Shown here piece by piece: positions 34,952 to 46,348 of a stretch of DNA of 64,000 nucleotides. The notes beneath the pieces are model-generated. The model did not search any database. It was given only the letters and a program-made list of their open reading frames with translations, and was not told where the DNA came from. The stretch spans positions 30,131,427-30,195,426 of the forward strand of contig OX578283.1 in NCBI GenBank assembly GCA_951217055.1, in the 5' to 3' direction. Position numbers and translations under genes: made by a program. The DNA is from Gerris lacustris. Lineage: Eukaryota > Arthropoda > Insecta > Hemiptera > Gerridae. Positions within the stretch are counted from its first letter, which is position 1, and the number at the start of each line of letters is the position of its first letter.

Positions 34952-36440
34952 CAGAGACGGGACGTTTATGACTTTTATTTTTCCATTTCATGACCTTTAT
35001 TCTATGACTTTTATTATCCTGTTTTATGACGTTTATTTTAGAAAATCGGTTGTTTTATGACCTTTTAGCCAAAAGTATGACGTTTATTTTCTGTGAAAAC
35101 TTAGCCTTTATGTGAAGCATTTCGTTATTTTGGAGGGAAACAGTTCAAAAGAGATTTCAATATTTCATAGATACAAAATTATATTTACAATATATGTAAT
35201 AGATGATAATAATTAGCAGAATGCTTCAACATTGTAAAAAGTAATCATGTGTTGTTCTATATTCTCCAGCGTTAAATTGGTTCTTTTGTCCGTCATTAAA
35301 ATTTTAAACTTGGAAAAAGACCTTTCGACGTCAGCAGATGAGGTGGGAGCAAATTTCATGCATGACACGTCATTTGCTTTTGCACGCCCTTCAACCGGGC
35401 AGCTATGGCCTGGGCGTGTTCCCACCCAGGATTCCTTGAGAGAACAGCAGTGAACTTTTCTTTCACCTTTTCCCCCACTCCCAATCGGTACCGCAAAGGG
35501 TTTTGATTTTTTCGACGCCGTTTGGAAATAGCATATCCTGTTTTTGCAGACCTTCTATTATGTCAGGAAATGTCCCAAAGTTGTCGTTGATGTAGTTCAG
35601 GTGGGTTTCCAGTCCTGGAGCCTTTAGGGCTTCTTTTGCATTGCGAATTGACGGCGCGGCGCCTCTCCAGCATCCAATGAAGCTAAGACCTTGAAGACTC
35701 CAGATACAAAGTAGGTGTAGAACTTACCTGTTTATCACATGGCTTACAGAAGAATATTTCACCTTCCTCTGACACCCACTTACGCTTAAGCGTTAATTTG
35801 TTTGCAGGAGTTTTCGGCATTCTGACAAGAGTAGAATCTATTAAGAAACTAGTTACACTAGTAAAATTAATCAAGAAACAAGTAACACGAGTTTCTTATT
35901 CGTGTTACTTGTCATCAAATGAGCAATTAAACATTCTACTCCCTTACCATGAATATATACAAAATTTTAATTATGGAACAGCCAATCAGGAGACTGCCCA
36001 ATCCAATGGGTTGGCTGACTGGAGAATCTATCTTGAACTTCCTGGATTCTAATCGGAGGATTTGTTCCAAGAAGGAGCCGATCAGGAGCCCTATTTTGGA
36101 ATTAGGGATGACCGTCGGTGCCTCCCTGGTTGTAGTTATGCATAAGCGCATTAGTTAAGTCCAAAAGTGGTCAGGGAATTAAGAGCCCAGGCCTATCACT
36201 AAGCTGGTGTAAGGGTTTTTCGTTCGAACTCCACTTTTACCTGGAACCGGACCACAAATGTTCAATTTAAACATTTTCTTTAACAAAAAAAATAAAACCT
36301 TTTTGCTAAACATTTGGAAAAAAAGGCCATTTTATGACGTTTATTCCAAGAAACCCCTATTTTATGACGTTTATGCGTAAAATGGCTATTTTATGACAAA
36401 ATCATATGACTATGACGTTTATGACTTTTTCCCGTCTCTG
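34952..36440 (-). mobile_element. hAT element 2, 1489 bp, with perfect 8-bp target duplication
   Basis: The ends are CAGAGACGGGA and, at the far end, CCCGTCTCTG. The 8-bp sequence GTAATGAG lies on both sides (34944-34951 and 36441-36448). TTTATGACGTTTAT-type subterminal repeats line both ends. The remnant transposase reads on the minus strand. The TIR shares CAGAGAC with hAT element 1, but the subterminal repeats differ, so it is a different subfamily. Confidence 0.95.
35213..35820 (-). pseudogene. Internally deleted hAT transposase with a retained splice donor
   Basis: The N-terminus at 35820 starts MPKTPANKLTLKRKW and runs to a zinc-finger-like FFCKPCDKQ. It is followed immediately by a consensus donor (CAG|GTAAGT, about 35727). 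After a gap the C-terminal part appears: EALKAPGLETHLNYINDNFG, LCGTDWEWGKR, then after frameshifts TSSADVERSFSKFKILMTDK and TLENIEQHMITFYN, the hAT dimerisation motif. The stop is near 35213. The central RNase H-like catalytic domain is missing, so this is a non-autonomous deletion derivative. Confidence 0.88.
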
Positions 36441-36471
36441 GTAATGAGTAATGGTCTCAAATTTTGATTTT

Positions 36472-36830
36472 TTTACTTTTCCTCACCTATGGTAGGAAAA
36501 TTATTGTTTTCACCTAAAACTTTGTTTTCGAGATTTCAACTGAATTATCCGTTTTGGGTGTTTTTAAGACCTCCTAATTGGTTTTCAGGATGACGTCTGT
36601 ATGTGTGTTTGTGTGTTATCGCATCGTAGTGCCCAGGGTATTTAACCTAGAGAGTTGAAACTTGGCAGAATAATAAGTCCTTATTTCTAGTTGATTAAAG
36701 TTTATAAGTTATATGCGAACATAATTATTAATTAGTGCGTAATTTTGTTAACCGTCAAAGTTTGTTGACATCGGTCAAAATACCGCCAAAATTCAAATAA
36801 TTAAATAAAATAAATAAACATAATGTATAC
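36472..36830 (+). repeat. Repeat family E, copy 1
   Basis: It starts TTTACTTTTCCTCACC and includes GAGATTTCAAC, TTATCCGTTTTGGGTGTTTT, a T/G-rich hinge (GTCTGTATGTGTGTTTGTGT), TAGAGAGTTGAAACTTGGCA and CCGCCAAAATTCAAATAATT. A second copy is at 42141-42870. No coding capacity. Confidence 0.8.
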
Positions 36831-36878
36831 ATTTAAAAAAAAAAAAAAATGATAATAAATAAATCAGTTAGTTCAAAA

Positions 36879-36920
36879 CGGTCACCCATCCAAGTACTGA
36901 TCACGCCCAATGCTGCTTCC
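36879..36920 (-). pseudogene. 5S rRNA-derived fragment
   Basis: On the minus strand it reads GGAAGCAGCATTGGGCGTGA then TCAGTACTTGGATGGGTGAC and CG. This is the central and 3' part of animal 5S rRNA, including the internal control region (AAGC.. and GTACTTGGATGGGTGACCG). 5' and 3' ends are missing. It sits directly beside repeat E, so it may be a fragment of a 5S-derived SINE or a retropseudogene rather than a functional gene. Confidence 0.75.
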
Positions 36921-38025
36921 TCCTGCTGGCCTTCGAGTGAGGAAACGTTCCGAGGTACCCCGTACCCGATATTTACCTTTATGTACCGATATGTACCTTA
37001 ATTTATTTTTTTATGAAACCAAGAGTGCCCATGGTTTTCTAAGCCAAATCCTGTTGGCACTAACTCTGACGAGCAGTTTTCCATTTATTTTAGCAATGCT
37101 TGCTTGGTAAACATTGAGCGGGCCTGGTGCAGGAAACGAACCCAGACTGTGTGGTCAGAGGTGACGGTCAACCATCCACTGACCACTCGTTGATTGAGTA
37201 AGATCCAACTGTACTCCCATACAAGCTACCCAGGCCTCTGGGTAGCTCGTGGGGTAGCTGGAATATGGATTGAAACCTCATTGTAGCAAAAGAGACAGAG
37301 AAGGCCTGCAATAACAAAAATTCGTCCACACTGAGGAAATAAGGCAATACTTGAATTAGTGTACCTACATAAACTGATTGACTTTGTTGATGATACCCTA
37401 TGTTGAGGATGAAAATTATGATGAATTTAATTTTAAAAGTATAAATAGATGTGATTATTTTCAGAGGTGTTCCCTCCCACAATTTATATTTTATTAAAAA
37501 AAAAACTTATTTTAAATCGATAGCCTTAAAATAATATTAAAAGCCTCCGTCAAGGTAAGACGCTTCTAAAAAGAATAGATTTCAAGAATATTAAAAAAAA
37601 AAATCTGTTAATTGAAGAGATAACTTCGTTTTTAACGAAACAACCATTTTAAATTATTTACATTATTGTTGAAGGAGAGGGTAAAATAAGTAAATAAATT
37701 AAATAATGAAGCTGTATTTAACCTTATAATCGTTTCTACCTAAAGTGGCCTGTAATACTTCCTTCGAAACTTGACAAAATTAATGTGCACAGTAAATTCT
37801 AGGCTTTCTCAAAAACTAATTATCGGTTATTTTCTGGATACCCAGACAATAATTTTCATTGGCTTGACTTCGGTTATTCATATTCTTTTTTAATTAAGAT
37901 CGTTTTAAAATTGGTAGTTTATTGGAAAACAGTAAGCTAAATAACATGAATAAATAATAGAAATAAATAGCGTTTTTCATAATTAGATGTAACAATATTT
38001 AATAATTAAGATATAATATAATATA
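36921..38025. other. Intergenic region, no gene seen
   Basis: 36935-36970 (GAGTGAGGAAACGTTCCGAG, GTACC) recurs at the end of the second E copy near 42820, so it belongs to the E family. The minus-strand frame at 37168-37482 has no recognised features. Confidence 0.5.
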
Positions 38026-38480
38026 TAGGGTGTCCTATTTCAAGTGGATCAAACTGCTATAACTTTTAAACTATAGGAAAAGTTCTAAGTAAAAGTTGTA
38101 GTACTTAAGGCGTAATTTAATAAAACAAAAATAAAAAAATTGTTGTTACTCACCTATGTTTTATCGAATATAAATAACTATTAAGACAAAGGCATGTTTA
38201 GTCCAATGTACTTTAGGTCAAAGGAATATCACACTTCTGTTTTTATAAGGGATGTAACAATCTAAAGAAGTGCCAAAAATTCTTTCCGCCGCACCTGTGC
38301 AGACGAGTGGATGCTAAATCACTAAGCCCATTGCGTTATAGTTTGGCGTACATGTTCAGAAAAATCATCCCAAGACGAAATCCAGGAAAGAATTTTAGCT
38401 TTAACTTTGGGGCACTGCTCGCTTCCAAAAAACTCTGAAGAAACGTCGAAACAAATGCATACATTGAAAATGGTTCCAAC
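38026..38480 (-). pseudogene. Mariner-like element remnant, transposase C-terminus and 3' end
   Basis: On the minus strand a frame reads KVKAKILSWISSWDDFSEHV then RQTITQW. After a frame break come FSIHSSAQVRRKEFLALL and a stop (38262-38264). The W...V...I..W and basic C-terminal pattern match the end of IS630/mariner-type transposases. The 3' tail runs to TAGGGTGTCC at 38026, a plausible TIR end next to TA. The tail is also present, in opposite orientation, at 40388-40515. Confidence 0.55.
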
Positions 38481-39213
38481 AATTTTAATTAAAAATTCTA
38501 AAATTTAGTCTATTAATATACCAATCTAACCATTGGTTATTTGACTGGGAAGAATCTACTTTCTGAGAAAATAGGTATGTTACTACGACCAAATTATTTT
38601 ACTACGTTTTTATTAGCTTGCATTCTTGTTTGTTTGTCCAGTAAAACTCTTGCAATCGATTTCTAACTAACTTCCCGAATAGCTAGACATATGAAACTTT
38701 TAGAATACTACAGAACACGATGACAATACATAATTTTAATACTTTTAGCCATCTTTCAGCAGAATTTAATTGGTTTTCAGCAAATTTTTCTGTATAGAAA
38801 GTTAGTTCGGAAAAAATCCGCAAGTTATTTTATTTGTTTTGACATATCCCATATTTACGATCTTCATTTTGACGGGTTTCAAATTTATGATTTATGGCAG
38901 AAAATTAAAAAACGTAGTACATAAATAGTTCTTTTTATCTTGTTATTATTGATGGTAAATTTTGTTTAAATATTCTTATAAATAACCTGAAACATTTAAT
39001 AAATGGAAAATACTGAACTGATACTTAGATCACTTGTACATGAGAATGTTTAGTAAGTTGTATTGGAAAGATTTTTTATCTCCAGAAGGGGAAAAACGTG
39101 AACGTTTCTCCCTAGTTTACAGGGAGGAAACTTACTCATTGTACCCAGTCAGGTTGAACAGGGAGTAATGGAAAGTAAGGGAGCCACGAATACTCATGAC
39201 TTCCTTCAGTGTT
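38481..39213. other. AT-rich intergenic region, nothing recognised
   Basis: No gene or clear repeat was seen. It contains sequence of the type AGCTAGACATATGAAACTTT, in the style of the CTGT-hinge repeats but too decayed to assign. Confidence 0.5.
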
Positions 39214-39504
39214 AGGGTAGTGACACACTTCGCCACCCGGGAAGCGCCTCCTGGGTGGCGCCCACCTGGTTGATGCCACTTGCTCCCGCCACCTGACTTC
39301 CGCCACCCACTTATATGAGGGATGCAGTCAGCCCATGATTTAATTTCCCCTATACTTGATTGAAAGAGTGGGGGCTGAGTGGCAGGGACTTGGGTGGCAC
39401 CGTGTGACAGCCACCTCGTGTGACAGGTTCCATCTATTCTCATTGACGACCGGGTAGCGCCACCCAGATGGCGCTATCCGGGTGGCGAAGTGTGTCACCC
39501 CCCT
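39214..39504. mobile_element. GC-rich MITE, ~291 bp
   Basis: 27-bp inverted ends (AGGGTAGTGACACACTTCGC at the left, AGGGGGGTGACACACTTCGC on the other strand at the right) have two mismatches. The interior is full of GCCACCC repeats and far more GC-rich than its surroundings. Left flank TTA and right flank AA do not give a clear target duplication. A solo end lies in hAT element 1 near 26842. Minus-strand frames here are by-products of its composition. Confidence 0.75.
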
Positions 39505-39892
39505 AAAGGTTGGAGTTAAATTCAAAATTTCATTTACATATTAATATTTGATTAATATCTAAATCTATAATGTCATCATTCACAATGTAACCTCCACCAC
39601 GGTTGTCATGGTGATTCATCAGTAAAACAAACAAACAGGGTAAAGGTGAAATCATAAAATTTCTAAATGTAAATAAACTAATGCATATGTATATACTTTA
39701 TACATCAATTGGTTCAATACATGACTCAGCTACCAGTTGACAATTACTATCAAATAATTACTATCTATAATTTAATTTTAACGTGATATGACTTATTTAG
39801 TGAATTGTTAATCTTTAACTTGTGAATTTGACTTATCTTGTGGATTTGTTAATAATTAACCCTAAAATTTAGTTAAATTTAATAATTTAACT

Positions 39893-40620
39893 TTTTTTTA
39901 GGGTCTTGTTGGCATAACCAAATAAAGAAACCCTTACAGTTTCGTTCCTGTGTCTGTGTGTCTGACACTCAGTACGGTTCCAATAACTTTTTCTCTTTTT
40001 TAGTCAAATAGATAAAAACATGAAACTTTGCAGTATTAAAAATCTTTTTGACGCGCACATAGGAATAATTATCAGCCAATCAAATCCAAAATGGCGGGTA
40101 GTTCATGTCACGCGATTTTTTTTTAAATTTTGAATGCGGTATCAAATGAAAGGATTTAAGAATTATAAAAATATAGAACTCTCGTAGAGAGTGCTTAATG
40201 TTCCACGCCATTTTGTCAAATAACACCAAATTTGTGTGCGTCCTTCTTCCCATAATCATATTTCTTCTGATAATAAAAATATGCAAAATGTATGCGGTCT
40301 GCTAGGCCATAGAAAAATTGGGAATAGCAATGTGATCTGATTAATTGGCCTTAGGTAATTTAGGTTAAATCAAGTTCTCATTGTGCATTTGGCACTTTAC
40401 TGTTATCCCTTATTAAAACAGAAGTGTGATATTCCTAATCATCACTTTGTCTTAATAGTTATTTTGTTTATATTCGAAAAAAAAACAAAAAAAACATACG
40501 GGAGTAACAACATTTTCTCTATTGGCAGTTCCTCTGCCAATTAATAATTTCATGTTCACAATACCAACGAAACATTTTAAATGAGACTTCACGCTCAACC
40601 TTTTAATTTTGTTAAAAATA
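39893..40620 (+). repeat. Repeat family F, copy 1, with a nested mariner-tail fragment
   Basis: Landmarks: AACCCTTACAGTTTCGTTCC, TGTGTCTGTGTGTCTGACAC (hinge), TACGGTTCCAATAACTTTT, GACGCGCACA, TCATGTCACGCGATTTTTTT, and at the end ATTTCATGTTCACAATACCA. The insertion at 40388-40515 is the reverse complement of the mariner-like tail at about 38140-38280. The copy at 52160-52615 lacks it. No coding capacity. Confidence 0.8.
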
Positions 40621-40847
40621 AGTATAAAATATTTACTCTTTGCTTGGCAAAATAATTTAAAATTAACATGATATTACAATGATATTTTTATCCCTTCTAT
40701 ATAGATGATGTACGTAGCTCGGGATTAAAAATCAATAGTACCTGAGCGATAATTAACATTATGGTTTCCTCGGTTTAGCCTCTGGAACCAACTTCATCGC
40801 TGTGGGTACACTGACTTACGTAAATAACTTTTATCTACGCTTGTTAC

Positions 40848-41375
40848 GAAATATAAACATTTTATCTCTGTTTAGATGCGTAGAAAGTGATTCTTTTCGT
40901 ACCTGTATTCTTTGCGCATGCGCGTTCATAATATTTCACCCTAACGCAGGATTAGCGTGTTTGTTTACATTTAACAAATCTAATTTGCTGTTTGTTTAAT
41001 TAAAGTAACTGTTTATATCGAGTTTTTAGAGAAAATCAATGAGTGATTATGACGAAAATGAGGAGAGTAATAATCCTCCCGAAATAATTAATTCGGCACA
41101 AAATACAACTAATGAATTAATGTTATCTTTATCAAACGAGAAATAGGAACTTACATAGAGGATGTTTATTAATTATTTTTTTCTGTATTTATTATTAGAA
41201 TCCAACAACGGATAATACGGATTACAATAGATAATTACGGTACGCAACTCTTGCGAAAACTGAATTTTGCTTTGCTCGGTGGTTTTACTACTACCATCGC
41301 TGTCGATCGGGTGCAAACTCCACACTCGCATGCAATATGCTACTTTCCGCACTAGACGCGTAATGTACTAACTTC
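40848..41375 (+). repeat. Dispersed repeat K, copy 1
   Basis: It includes CTCTGTTTAGATGCGTAGAA, CGCATGCGCG, TACGCAACTCTTGCGAAAAC, ACTCCACACTCGCATGCAAT and GCACTAGACGCGTAATGTA. It matches 54249-54823 in inverted orientation at high identity. It contains a short open frame (41039-41146) conserved in both copies. The nature of the element is unknown. Confidence 0.8.
41039..41146 (+). CDS. 35-aa frame conserved between two copies of repeat K
   Basis: It encodes MSDYDENEESNNPPEIINSA and a Thr/Leu/Ser-rich end (NELMLSLSNEK), then TAG at 41144-41146. In the second copy the frame reads CDYDENENNNTPPEIINSAQ and goes on past the stop position (STEKYEL), but its ATG is lost. The peptide is acidic and Asn-rich. 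It could be the N-terminal exon of an element-encoded protein. No family recognised. Confidence 0.25.
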   Translation: MSDYDENEESNNPPEIINSAQNTTNELMLSLSNEK

Positions 41376-42140
41376 TTTTCTTTAAAACTTTTTTGTCCCT
41401 AAAAATAAGAAAGAATTTATAGAAATTTAGTTTTTATATTATAGGATACGATAATTATACTTATTTTTATAATTAATAATAATCAAATTCACATAAATTA
41501 AGATGCAATAATGGACTATAATTTTTTTTTTAAAGTAAAGCATTATATAATAATTTGTTAGAAGGTTTTGTTTGTTCAATCTTGATATTATCCTTGCTTG
41601 TTGTTCTCCCTGTTTTTTTAATCTTCTTAATAGAATTATTATAATTAAAAAAGTTAATCCTTTTTAATCCCAAGAGTCTGAAGAAAACAAGAAAAAAATA
41701 TTATTTTTTGTTAGGTACAATTGAAACTGTACATCCTTAATCTTTATTATTTTTTTTCTCTCGTTAAAGACAAAAAACATTATTTGATTTAATTTTTAGC
41801 TTTTCTTGTATTTTTTGTGTATATATATATATTCTTTTTTTTAATTTCTTAACTGATTTTAATTAAATCTTTAACCTGTTTAATAAAGTTTTGTTTTTTG
41901 ATGATGAAAATGAACTCTAAAAAACCATTTCTACCTCCTTTATTTTGTTTATGGTTGAAGTTTTTTTTTGAGGAAAAAGTATGAACCATTTTTAATGTCT
42001 CATTAAAAATCAAGAAAAAATCTAACTAAGAAAAAAAGAGAGGGAGAAATTTAGAGAAGAAAAGAGAAACAAGAAAATATGAATGAAAAAGTAAATATAA
42101 GATAAAATATAGAAAATAGAACGAAACAAAACTATTTGTT
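41376..42140. other. AT-rich spacer, nothing recognised
   Basis: Mostly poly-T and AT-rich runs with a short TA tract near 41820. No gene or clear repeat. Confidence 0.6.
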
Positions 42141-42870
42141 TTTACTTTTCCTCACCTTCACGGAAGGAATATAGGAAAAGTATTGTTTTCATCAAAAAAT
42201 TCGAAACCGAGATTTCAACGAAATTATCCGTTTTGGGTGTTTTTAAGATGATTTGAGTGGTTTTCAGCTGGATTTCAGTCTATCTGTCTGTGTGTCTGCG
42301 TCATGCATAACTCCCACATTTTTTAAGCTAGAGAGTTTAAACTTGGTAGAAAAATCAGTCCTTACACTTAGTTGTGCGGCCCGGAAAATCGATATTTCCG
42401 CCATCTTGAACCCAGTTTGCTGAGTCAGCAAACATTTATTAAAATCGTAAAATATCGTGGTCCGACAAACAAACCCACCAAATTTCATTTTGATATTGAC
42501 AGCCATTTTGAAGTTATAGATTTTTTAATTTTGAAACTTTGACGGTTTATAATACGAATAGTATAAATACATTTTAGACATATAGCATATCGTTGGAACC
42601 GGTTAAAAATAAGGAACAAATATAAAAAATTCCGATGAGATTCAATTAATTAGTTTAAAAGTTATAAGCGAAAATAATTATTAATTAGTGCGATACTTAA
42701 GTTTGTTTAGATTTGTCAAAACACCACCAAAATTCAAATAATTAAATAAAATAAATAATAATAATGTATAATTTTTCTTTGAATAATGAAAATGAGGAGG
42801 AGAGGCCTCCTAAGTCCTAAGTGAGGAAGTGTTCCGAGGTACCACATACCCGATTTTTTTTAAATTAAAA
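42141..42870 (+). repeat. Repeat family E, copy 2
   Basis: It matches 36472-36830 through GAGATTTCAACGAAATTATC, TCCGTTTTGGGTGTTTTTAA, the hinge TCTATCTGTCTGTGTGTCTG and CACCAAAATTCAAATAATTA. It ends with GTGAGGAAGTGTTCCGAGGT. It carries ~270 bp more central sequence than copy 1 and has no 5S fragment. Confidence 0.8.
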
Positions 42871-42904
42871 ACTTAAATATACTTTAGATACGGGATGTCT
42901 GTAG

Positions 42905-43212
42905 CTTTACACTTGCAAATGGGCGCAGAAGGTCGAAACTTATATGGGACCAACAATGGGCTAATTATGAACTACTATCCGCATTGCATTAAAACCTGAC
43001 GAGTAGTTTTTAAGATTATGTTGTTTCGCAAAAAATTAGCGACAGACTGACAGACCAATAAGACTGACAAACAGACACGGAACCAAAAATGTTCCCTGAC
43101 GTCTGAAACGGATTTCTGTCTTGTAATATTTTTGAAATCAGAGACATAAAAAAATGTTGTTCTTCAGATCGTTCACATAGCTTCCGTTATCTTCGATAAG
43201 CTCGGAAGCAAT
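42905..43212 (-). mobile_element. Family B element, 5' half, reverse orientation
   Basis: It runs GGGCGCAGAAGGTCGAAACT, TATATGGGACCAACAATGGG, a GACAGACTGACAGACC hinge, ATGTTCCCTGACGTCTGAAA. It ends in the hairpin CTTCCGTTATCTTCGATAAG then CTCGGAAGC. The 3' part is absent. Confidence 0.8.
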
Positions 43213-45184
43213 AAATTAATTAAATGAGATATTATTCGGATTTTAAATACAGTATCTATACTTACATGAGAAAGATTTTTTCAAATAATCAAACCAATTT
43301 GCTTTTTTTTATACATTTCTCTTTATACAGTTTTATTTAATGCGACTTTTATTTAAATATAACCATTTATTTTGGTTCTCTCTTGTTTAAATAAAGTTAA
43401 TTTAAAGCGAACTATGGTTATAAGTTTGTAAAGCTTAATAAGATATTAAGAGTTTTAAGACTAGAAGAGTAAAACCTCTTGGCTAATAATTTGCCAATGT
43501 TAGCGAGAAAGTTGAATTTTTTAGTGGTTAAGTAATGGGGTTAAGGAGGATTCCGTAGGAGTTAATTCAAGTAAACAAGATAAATTTCGACTGAATCAGC
43601 GTTAAGCAAAAAGACCTTGGCTACACCTAAATCCCATTACGCTTTTCAGCTAAAATTCACCAAATAAACTAAAATATCTTGCAAGTTTACTCCCCTTCTA
43701 TACACCCCGAAATACACTTTAAACTTTATACAACAATATGTATTTTGATATATTACATCTAATTAGTACATAGATAAAATATTGCTTTCGTTCGTATACA
43801 TATGTTTCGACATCGGAATCGACATTATAACTTAGATAGCAAGTAAAACTTGGATTTGAAAGTTTGGCTGTAATATTTTGGCATGGCAAGTCTTAGAGCG
43901 GGAGTAATTTATGTGTGTACGTTAATTAATGGTGCAATACATTTCCCGAAAATGCATTCCCTAATCAATTTTAATTGTTTTAAAATGGAATAGGATAGAA
44001 AATTCGTATCATTTCATGTCTTTGGTGTCAGCAGTGTAAAATATTTAATTTTAATGATTTATGTTAATAAGTATAATGAACTTAATTCGTTACTTTATAG
44101 TGTCATTTTAATTAATGGTGTTGCAAGGTACTATCCATCATAATATTAGTGATAAGATATTTTAATGTATAAATTGATTTTTCCATCAGGTAAACTAAAA
44201 ATTCATCATAGTAGCTGTAATCATTTAAAATGATTTACATTTAGTCGAGAAATTTGGAAAAAGATTTTTTTAATCGTTGATAAGGCATTCTAGCTAATTA
44301 CTATTATGTCTGTTTTTAATATTGAAGTAAAATTTATTCTAAAGAAGGTAAAATATTGGCAATTTATGCCAAGAAATTTAAGTAATTTTCCCGGAAAATA
44401 TCTAGTTCCTAAAAAATTACCATAATTGCAAAGGGTAAATTTTGACAAAATTACCAATAATAATTAAATGTAACCATGAAAACCCGAGGCAATTTACAAA
44501 ATGGTAAATTTACAATTTACTGAGCGAAGTAATATGTACTTGTATATGAGAATAAGTTTTGTACGTGCTGCCTCGGACTTTTTTTTAAATAATAATATAT
44601 TTATATTAGATTTGTTTATGTGTTTAAGCTACAAACTTTTACAAATAGGAGTTTGGTAACATTACATAACTAATAATTAATCACTTTGTAAATTAAATGA
44701 AAATAACACCTGTCATACATAATACTATACACATAATATACATATAAATGAATATTGTTTTACACATACATAAAAGATAAAGACTAAATTTAGTAATATA
44801 GAGTAGACATAAATATATCAAAACTATTGTAATTTTGTTGTTTTTCTTTTTTTGGTTTTTGTTCTAAAACTTTTGGTGGAATAAATATTATTATTATTAT
44901 TATTAATAAATGATTAGTAAATACTATTAATAAATACTATTAGTAAATAAAATCATTGTGGCTTCTCGAACATGTTTGTTTATATAAAGATTATACCTTC
45001 TACCAATATTATTATTATCACTTCGTTATTGTTTATTTCAATGTTTTTATTATTTATTTATTTAAATGTATTATTATTATCACTGTTATATATCATATTT
45101 ATTATAAATTATGTTAAGACCGTGGTAACATGTATAAAATTACTCGTTTATATTAAATTATCTTATTTTAAGAGCACCTAAGGT
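43213..45184. other. AT-rich intergenic region with (TTA)n near 44881-44948
   Basis: No gene was recognised. The frame at 44972-45181 is an AT-driven Ile/Leu/Tyr string. The trinucleotide repeat ATT(n) occurs at 44881-44905 with related TAATAAATACTAT repeats after it. Confidence 0.55.
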
Positions 45185-46348
45185 ATAATAATAAATATTA
45201 TTAATTTTGTTTAGGTTTAAGTCTGTTAGGAGTTTCTCTAGAGCTTAGTCCATTTCCTTGTTGGAAAATTGTAAGTGCTGCAAGTAATGTTTTCTAAGCG
45301 AGTCTTAGATTGGGCAGATAAATAGGAAATGAGTTCGATCTTCATTTTGCTGTAAGTTGCATATCGAACATAGTAGAGTGGAATCCATTTAATATTTGTA
45401 GCTATGGTAAATTCGGATCTTTTCTTTGTGGCATATTCGTAATTGGCTAACGACTCTCAGTTTATGAAAAGACATTTTTTGCTCTATGTATTCCTCACCA
45501 ACACCTAACGAACTTAGTCGCCTGTACAGAGGGTTGTATGAGGATGCTAGAGTAGATTCTACGTCCAAAGATAGGCAGGACCACGAGTCATGGGAGTTTT
45601 TTAAAAAGATTTTGGTGAGCTTGAATGTGTTCTGATGTGATCTGAGATTGTCTATTCCTACCTTCTCGAGGTGTTGATTTAATTGGCTAAACCAGTTGAA
45701 GCTGACATTGTTGGTGCTCTTTCTGTCCAACTTTACTAATGCAGACAAACATAGGCGTAGTATACTTGTTTACGGCTGTTCTAGTATCCTCTTCAGCAAG
45801 TTGAGTGCCCTTTTAATAACATCGACACTTAAAGGTTCGATCCCTAGTTCAAGCCTTACAAAGTGATTAAGGGTGTTCCACGGCCAATGTAAGATTCGCT
45901 TATAGTAAGACATTTGAACACTTTCAATTTCCTTCATAAATTGTAAGACCCAAATTTTGGAAGCGTATATCAATGTAGATCGGACTATTGATCTGAAGAG
46001 CTGTTTCTTTGTGCATAGAGCATCTGATCCAGTAGTTTTTAGTAACTCGTGGGTACGTAGCTTGGATTGCCCTCCTTTTCATTTCTTTACAGCAAATTGA
46101 GAACTTTCCAGATCTAGAAAATACAATGCCGAGGTAGGTGTAGCAGCTAGAGTATTCGATTAGTTTGTTGTCTAGGATAAGATGGTTTCAGGTTTCTTAT
46201 ATGAGGAGATCTGTGAAACGGCACGATTTTCGTTTTCTCTGTTTAATCTCTAGTGAGTTTAATTTACAGTATTTCAGCAGGATTTTAAGCTTATTTTGAA
46301 TATCGTGCCAGGAGTCTGCTAGGATTATTATATCATCTGCGAATAATA
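45185..46348 (-). pseudogene. Non-LTR retrotransposon ORF2, 3' part
   Basis: Reading from 46348 leftward: LRSLQLLFADDIIILADS, the reverse-transcriptase active-site box (FADD in place of YADD). A thumb-like part with LKILLKYCKLNSLEI follows. After frame breaks come MIYASKIWVLQFMKEIESVQ, ILHWPWNTLNHFVRLELGIE and PLSVDVIKRALNLLKRIL. Last is a C-terminal domain ending in a Cys/His motif (CSICNLQQNEDRTHFLFICP, about 45280-45370). An AT-rich 3' tail follows. Stops and frameshifts make it inactive. The clade is not resolved from sequence alone. It continues beyond the insertion at 46349-47088. Confidence 0.85.

Noticed and set aside
36160..36245. Possible tRNA around GTTCGAACTCC with a 7-bp AAAGTGG/CCACTTT pairing
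   Set aside because: No workable T-stem or anticodon arm; it lies inside hAT element 2.
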